Positions 58,893 to 64,000 of a DNA stretch of 64,000 nt are shown one piece after another. Each line of letters begins with the position of its first letter. Within the stretch, counting starts at the first letter, position 1. A model generated the notes under the pieces. It searched no databases. It had not been told where the DNA came from and saw only the letters and a program-made list of their open reading frames with translations. The translations under genes and the position numbers were made by a program. The DNA comes from Zygaena filipendulae (taxonomy: Eukaryota > Arthropoda > Insecta > Lepidoptera > Zygaenidae). Location of the stretch: contig OU015663.1 in NCBI GenBank assembly GCA_907165275.2, positions 3,856,501 to 3,920,500 on the forward strand, written 5' to 3'.

Positions 58893-59113
58893 TAATAATG
58901 GCTAGCTACCACCTTCAAGTTGCAAATCTGTCGCCAAGCACCTAACGGTGTGTTCCGGCAGCCTCACTTGAAAGCCAGTTCCCATCCCCATTCCAGGTCG
59001 GCAACGCACCTGCATGCCTTCTGGTGTTGCAGATGTCTATGGGCGGCGGTAATCACTTACCATCAGGTGTACAACTTGCCCGTTTGCCCCCTATGACATA
59101 AAAAAAAAAAAAA
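58893..59113 (+). mobile_element. LINE 3-prime end with poly(A)
   Basis: CTAGCTACCACCTTCAAGTT, ATCTGTCGCCAAGCACCTAA, GTTCCGGCAGCCTCACTTGA, CACCTGCATGCCTTCTGGTG and CCCCCTATGACATAAA then poly(A). It is the fullest of three related copies (8723, 24786). Confidence 0.75.
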
Positions 59114-59282
59114 AACCAATCGGCTGTTTTTCGTACGTTTACTTGGGTTTTTCAGGATTTCATTGCGAATTTATCCATCTATAGTCTGCTACCTTAACAC
59201 TATCTACTATCTTTAAACGAGCAATTGTTGTATATATCTATATACAATATAATCTGAATACAATATAATATAATGTCTATAT

Positions 59283-59452
59283 AATCTGAATCTCGGAAAC
59301 GGCTCCAGTGATTTTCATGAAATTTAGTATGCAGGGGGTTTCGGGGGCGATTAATCGATCTAGCTAGGTTTCATTTTTAGAAAACGTCGTTTTATCCGTG
59401 TTTTCAGGCAATGAAAAATGAGTATTTGTTTTTCTACTTACTCAAGAACTAA
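59283..59452 (+). repeat. Dispersed repeat family C, copy 2
   Basis: ATCTCGGAAACGGCTCCAGT, GTATGCAGGGGGTTTCGGGG, CGATTAATCGATCTAGCTAG, CAATGAAAAATGAGTATTTG. It is the inverse of 41195-41412. Confidence 0.6.
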
Positions 59453-59764
59453 AAAAATCGTTAGATATAGATATAGGTCCAGTAAAATTTTATTAACATT
59501 CCGATTCACACCTGCATGAAAATGATAACTCTGTAACTGACATTAGCGATATAACTTCATATTATTACCGAAAAAGACGAGTTTGGTCTGTGAAAGTTTC
59601 CAATCTGTGTAATGGTAACTGGATAACTTGTAATGACATTCTGAAAATCCGCACTTCGCCTGCGAGGCAAAGTTTGAAATTAACAAAGTTTTTGTTGAAA
59701 ACGATTACAATGGAACTTTTAAACTGAAGCTCTAATGTAAGATGAGCTCGTATTTATATAGATA

Positions 59765-59988
59765 ACTAGCTGTCTATTGCGGTTTCACCCGCGGTAGGTA
59801 ATTTCTGAGTTCCCGTGGGCATTTAGGGACAAAAAGTACCCTTTGTCATTCAGGACTACCGTAGCTTCCTATAAGTGAAAGAATTTTCAAAATCGGTGCA
59901 GTAGATCCAGAGATTGCCCCCTACAACGTCACAAACTCACAAAATTCACAAACTCACAAACTTTACCTCTTTATAATATTAGGATAGA
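59765..59988 (-). mobile_element. Helitron-like element, full length
   Basis: CTAGCTGTCTATTGCGGTTT, CACCCGCGGTAGGTAATTTC, TCAGGACTACCGTAGCTTCC, CAGAGATTGCCCCCTACAAC, ending TTTATAATATTAGGATAGA. It is used to infer what is missing from the interrupted copy at 4765-5185. Confidence 0.75.
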
Positions 59989-61348
59989 TAATATTACTAT
60001 AATGTAATACTCCCGTATCTAAAGACTTCTTTATTATAATCTATGAAGGCTAGGTAAACGGCTCATCGACGTCCAGCAGAAACTTCTGAAACTAGCAAGA
60101 TGAAATTTGGTTTCCTAGTATAGGTATAACGAAGTCATTCAATAAGAAAAGATTTTTGGATTTTTTTTTGGAATTAAGAGTTGGAAGGGGGTAGTAAAAG
60201 TACTACTTTAAAGGTAGTCATGGAAGTAGTAGTAGTAGTAGTAGAAATGGTAGTATTTGGGCTTTTCTTTTTAAATAAAGAAATACGTATTTCAAGTTTT
60301 TTTTTAAGTAATTCAACCCTTAATGTTCAAAAAGGTCCCATGCGGGTCAGCTATTTAAACACAAACATCTAGAAAAACATATTACAGTATATGAAAAGTA
60401 AAAATTTTTAACTACAAGCTGCGTTAAGGTCATCAAGTGTAATGGAATATACTCAAAATAATAAAATATACTACCCAAACATGTCATTTTTGCAGTTTCC
60501 ATTAGAGAGTTCCAGTGGCAATCCCCTCCTCGTCTTCAGACATTTATTGTCATCATGTGTAATGGAAAGTAGTTAAGGCAACAGAACAAACTGACCCAAG
60601 TTTAATCGTTCCAACATGGAGTTTCAGTACCTACATCCCCGGATCCATCATCGGATCAGCTCGATGATACCATATTGTCACCGAATTTTTATAGAAACAT
60701 AATTATGTCAAATTTCATCTCAATCGGATACCATGACAAGTGGTTGAAGAAAGGTTTGCAAATTTCGAAATAAATAACTTACATACTACGGAGATTGGAA
60801 GTTCAATAAAAGCTTGTAATAAGTAAATTATATACTTACAACTTAAGTGCAGTCGTCTTTACATAAATAACCTACTTATATGCCTCGTATCTTCCTTAAT
60901 TAATTGGAGTCTTTAGAACATCGGATACCTCTTGCTAACGCTATTACTCGCGTATCCGAGCAGAGTTCATACAATCACTCATGTATGTAATGTCTAATAT
61001 ATATGTTACCTTAGCTCCTTTAGCCTCGGGTGAGTATTCCTTTGACGTCAGAATGTATCTCCAGAATCATAAATCAGGTGCTTAGTCTCTTTTGCGCGTC
61101 AATCTCTCGAGTGACTAACGTGGTCCGGATCAAAAGTGTTTTCTACGGTTGGCAGGTGTAGATATACCTATACATTAGATAAGCAAAAGGTTTTATGTGT
61201 TTAGCAAGTTTAGGTACAGTCGTGAACTAGTATATTTATATTTTTAAGATATTCAAATTCAAATTCAAATTCAATACTTCCTTTGATTTTGGAATTTTTT
61301 AAACAAGAAAGAAAGATCTAATCTGTTGCTACACTACATAATATATTA

Positions 61349-61536
61349 TCCCTACTATATTATAAATGCGAAAGTAACTCTGTCTGTCTGTTACGCTTTC
61401 ACGCCTCCAACCGATCATTATGAAATTTAGCATACACATTGTCAGGGGTACAGAGAAGGACATAGAGTACTTTTTGTCCCGGAATTCCCGCGGGAACTCC
61501 GAAATTAACGCGGGTGAAACCGCAGGAAACAGCTAT
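61349..61536 (+). mobile_element. Helitron-like element, end mutated
   Basis: TCCCTACTATATTATAAATG, CATTGTCAGGGGTACAGAGA, GTCCCGGAATTCCCGCGGGA, and ACGCGGGTGAAACCGCAGG with AACAGCTATA in place of the CTAG end. Confidence 0.75.
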
Positions 61537-62293
61537 AATGAAATAATCTTTGCAGGAAGATCTTTGCAGGTCCATGTTTTTTTTATTCCAATGAGATTGA
61601 TTGAATGAATTGTTTTTCTTCATATCGGGTATGAGCACAGTTAACAAATAAAAAAGTGTTAAACAAAATCCAAATTGAGTTAAATAGTCACCATTACCAT
61701 ATCTGAAAAATGCAGATAGGTACAGCTAGTGCCTAAACTACAAAAACACCATTGTTTAAGGTAATATAAAACTAGTTTTTATGTTTAGAATTTTCCAATT
61801 GTATAAGCACATAGGGGAGTTAAGTGCATTAATACAAAGTACCTAGATATGCGTTTAGAACATTATGTTGGATTAAACCCGCCAACAGACGTGGTCGATG
61901 GGTCCGAAATGGAATTATATTAGCAAATAGAAACGGAGAATGTACCAAATACTGTCACGTTCTGTGTTTCTAAACGAATTTGCATAACACTCGTATAGTA
62001 TCGGTGGCCGGTGCAATCTACGGAATATTTTTAATAGGGATAAAAGTATAAGTATACCTACCTACCTATGTAATAAATTTAAAATATGGGCGAAAAAAAC
62101 TAAGACGGTTCTCTTCTAGCAAACCCAATTAAGGATAGTTAAAGATTATTATTAACGGAATATATAACTAATATTATTACATACATATAGTCAACAATAA
62201 GTCTCTAAATCTATATACTTACTATATAAAAATGCATTCTTATTTCCCTTGGTCACGGCAGCACCAATTTAGCTTATTCTTTTTTGTAGTGTT

Positions 62294-62610
62294 TGTCTAA
62301 CATTAAAGAATTTTGGAGTTCCTGTGGGAATTCCGAAACTCACGCGGGTGAATCTCCGAAACGGTTGGACTGATATTGACGGGACTTTCAATGCTAATAA
62401 GCTGATGTTATAAGGATTAAATTAGGCTTCTTTGGAGTTCCTGCGGGATTCCGAAACTCACGCGGGTGAATCTCCGGAACGGTTGGACTGATTTTCACGG
62501 GACTTTCAATGATAATTAACTGATTTTATAAGGATTAAATAAGGCTACTTTGTAGTTCCTGCGGGATTTCAGAAACTCACGCGGGTGAAACCGTGCGGCA
62601 CAGCTAGTTT
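62294..62610 (+). mobile_element. Helitron-like element with three tandem internal units
   Basis: The block from GAGTTCCTG through CCGAAACTCACGCGGGTGAA and the GGTTGGACTGAT segment repeats with a period of about 119 bp. The third unit ends in the true terminus ACCGTGCGGCACAGCTAG. Confidence 0.75.
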
Positions 62611-63561
62611 ATAGGTATATAAACAAACTTATCACTTGAAATAATACAATTATACTTCACTAAGTGCAGCTTCATGAAAACCGTAGAAACGTTACCTATG
62701 AATTTGACTGCATGATAAGTTGATAACAAATAGATACACATACGCAATCTTATACGCATTTATATAATTTAATATCAGTACACATAATCATATAATATAG
62801 TAAACACACTTAGGTTTTTCGTATAACAAAAGTATTTCAAGCGAAACCCACGACCTTTCCTGTCCAATCTTATATTCTGAGTGGTTATATTCTCTTTGTC
62901 AGAATGAGTAAAATATTCACAGTTTCACTTATACAGGGAGTTAGGTTATACGAAGGACATATTGAAATTTGAAACCTTCGATAATTCATACTTACCTACT
63001 GCATGTAAATAGATAAATAAAAGACACTGTAGAAGAAAAAGAAAGAAGAAAAAATAGATGAAGACTTGATTTTTTATTGACTCGCTAGTGGCAAATGCAA
63101 AGGAAATGTGTATAGATAGAATGATCTCTTGTCCTTCAACACGTCGGCTACTTGCGCGTTCAATTTTCGAGGATTTTATTTTTATAACGAAGTTCTTTAT
63201 CGTATGGTACGGATGGGAGCAAAAATTCATTTTCCGTCACGGCGTCATAGGTGCGCCATAGGAGTTGCGCGCTTATTAGTTAACCAAATCCCGCCCAACC
63301 CAAAATCTGATAAAAGTCAAACGAAAGCTTATAATATCTCGGAAACTACGAAGTTCGTTCTAACCCAGTGTTCCACGACATTCACGGATTTCTTTAAATA
63401 TAGGTATATTTGAGACGAGAATCGGGACGATGCGTCCCTCATTTAAGCTAACGTGTTTATGATTCCATTAGAACAGTAACGTGTGAAGGCTATACGCGCC
63501 ATAAATAACATAGTTTTTATTATTGTCACGATAATCCTAGTACCTAGTAATAGTAATAGGT

Positions 63562-63748
63562 AGGTACCTATTATAAATTTGACTGTGGGTTTGTTTGTTT
63601 GTTTCGTTTTTCCCCTCTACTACTCATCCGATCATGACAAAATTTCGGTACACGTTATCATTGGTGCAGCAAAGGGCACAGGATACTTTTATCGCGGCAT
63701 TCCCGCGGGAACTCCGAAATCAACGCGTGTAAAACCGCGGAGAACAGC
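63562..63748 (+). mobile_element. Helitron-like element
   Basis: TATTATAAATTTGACTGTGG, CACGTTATCATTGGTGCAGC, GGCATTCCCGCGGGAACTCC, ending GTAAAACCGCGGAGAACAGC. The final TAG is mutated. Confidence 0.7.
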
Positions 63749-64000
63749 TGTGGTCAATAAAACACAAGATGTTTATTATTCATCCTATATCACCTTCAAA
63801 GTAAGGCCCTTCCGAAATATAATACTTAAGTATCCCAACGAATAAATAATCGAATTATTTATAAAAACACGCAACGCGTTTTTCGGAATCGACTTCCAGT
63901 TCTTGCTGCGGATTCACTTTTAGATATTACGTCATACTAAAGTGGTCTCTCCACATAATGCTGAGTCAAGGTCTATTTTGAGCAGGGAGACATAACATCC

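Larger units (their letters stand above)
46232..64000 (+). other. First intron of the convertase gene (to the window edge)
   Basis: More than 17.7 kb contain no further exon I can support. The content is almost all mobile-element debris: SINEs (46655, 48787, 50300, 51230), MITEs (47721, 49697, 55510, 57117, 57607), Helitrons (48005 to 63748), an RTE LINE end nested in a Helitron (54528), a LINE tail (58900) and repeat C (59283). In 51500-52540, 52800-53750, 54880-55500, 56340-57060, 60000-61250, 61540-62290 and 62620-63560 I see AT-rich DNA with chance frames and microsatellites (GTA)n at 60224-60244 and TTCAAA units at 61253-61275. Confidence 0.6.

Noticed and set aside
1..64000. CRISPR arrays, rRNA genes, bacterial operons
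   Set aside because: No regularly spaced repeats, no rRNA segments, and all genes have eukaryotic architecture.

Overview
The window is nuclear DNA from an insect, most likely a moth or butterfly (Lepidoptera). Support: genes are split by GT-AG introns, the background is AT-rich, the TAGGTACCTA palindrome recurs, many copies end in a ...CAGCTAGT / CCGCGGTTTCACCCGCG signature typical of lepidopteran non-autonomous Helitrons, and tRNA-derived SINEs and LINE 3-prime tails of lepidopteran type are present. No prokaryotic or plasmid features were seen.

Five protein-coding loci are supported. (1) Minus strand, 23-30756: the N-terminal five coding exons of a kindlin (fermitin / UNC-112) integrin co-activator. 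I joined the exons by splice phase. They encode 347 codons up to the start of the F2 lobe, and the gene runs off the left edge. Its first coding exon is separated from the second by a 28.5 kb intron that fills almost half the window. (2) Plus strand, 32466-35885: a three-exon gene of about 465-479 codons for a disordered protein with two RPA32-binding-type helices and a short acidic tryptophan motif, best explained as an ETAA1-like ATR activator. (3) Plus strand, 39874-40611: intronless mitochondrial ClpP peptidase. (4) Minus strand, 41830-45279: a complete four-exon S1 serine protease of 254 aa with an intact catalytic triad but atypical activation and pocket residues. (5) Plus strand, 46076-46231: the first coding exon of a PC2/amontillado-type proprotein convertase. 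Its first intron continues to the right edge (more than 17.7 kb).

The rest is intron and intergenic DNA loaded with short, mostly non-autonomous mobile elements: about 30 Helitron-like copies, tRNA-derived SINEs, LINE fragments (one the end of an RTE-type ORF2), several terminal-inverted-repeat or foldback families with recognisable target duplications, a perfect 94-bp duplication, and two dispersed repeat families I cannot name.

The most unusual structural signal is three tiny perfect palindromes (35, 48 and 20 nt), each bounded exactly by a perfect 8-bp direct repeat (8371-8421, 38461-38524, 45547-45582). They look like target-site duplications around a hairpin-only insertion. I found no tRNA gene that folds convincingly, no rRNA and no CRISPR array. 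All gene models come from reading frames, splice consensus and remembered family motifs; no search or transcript data were available.
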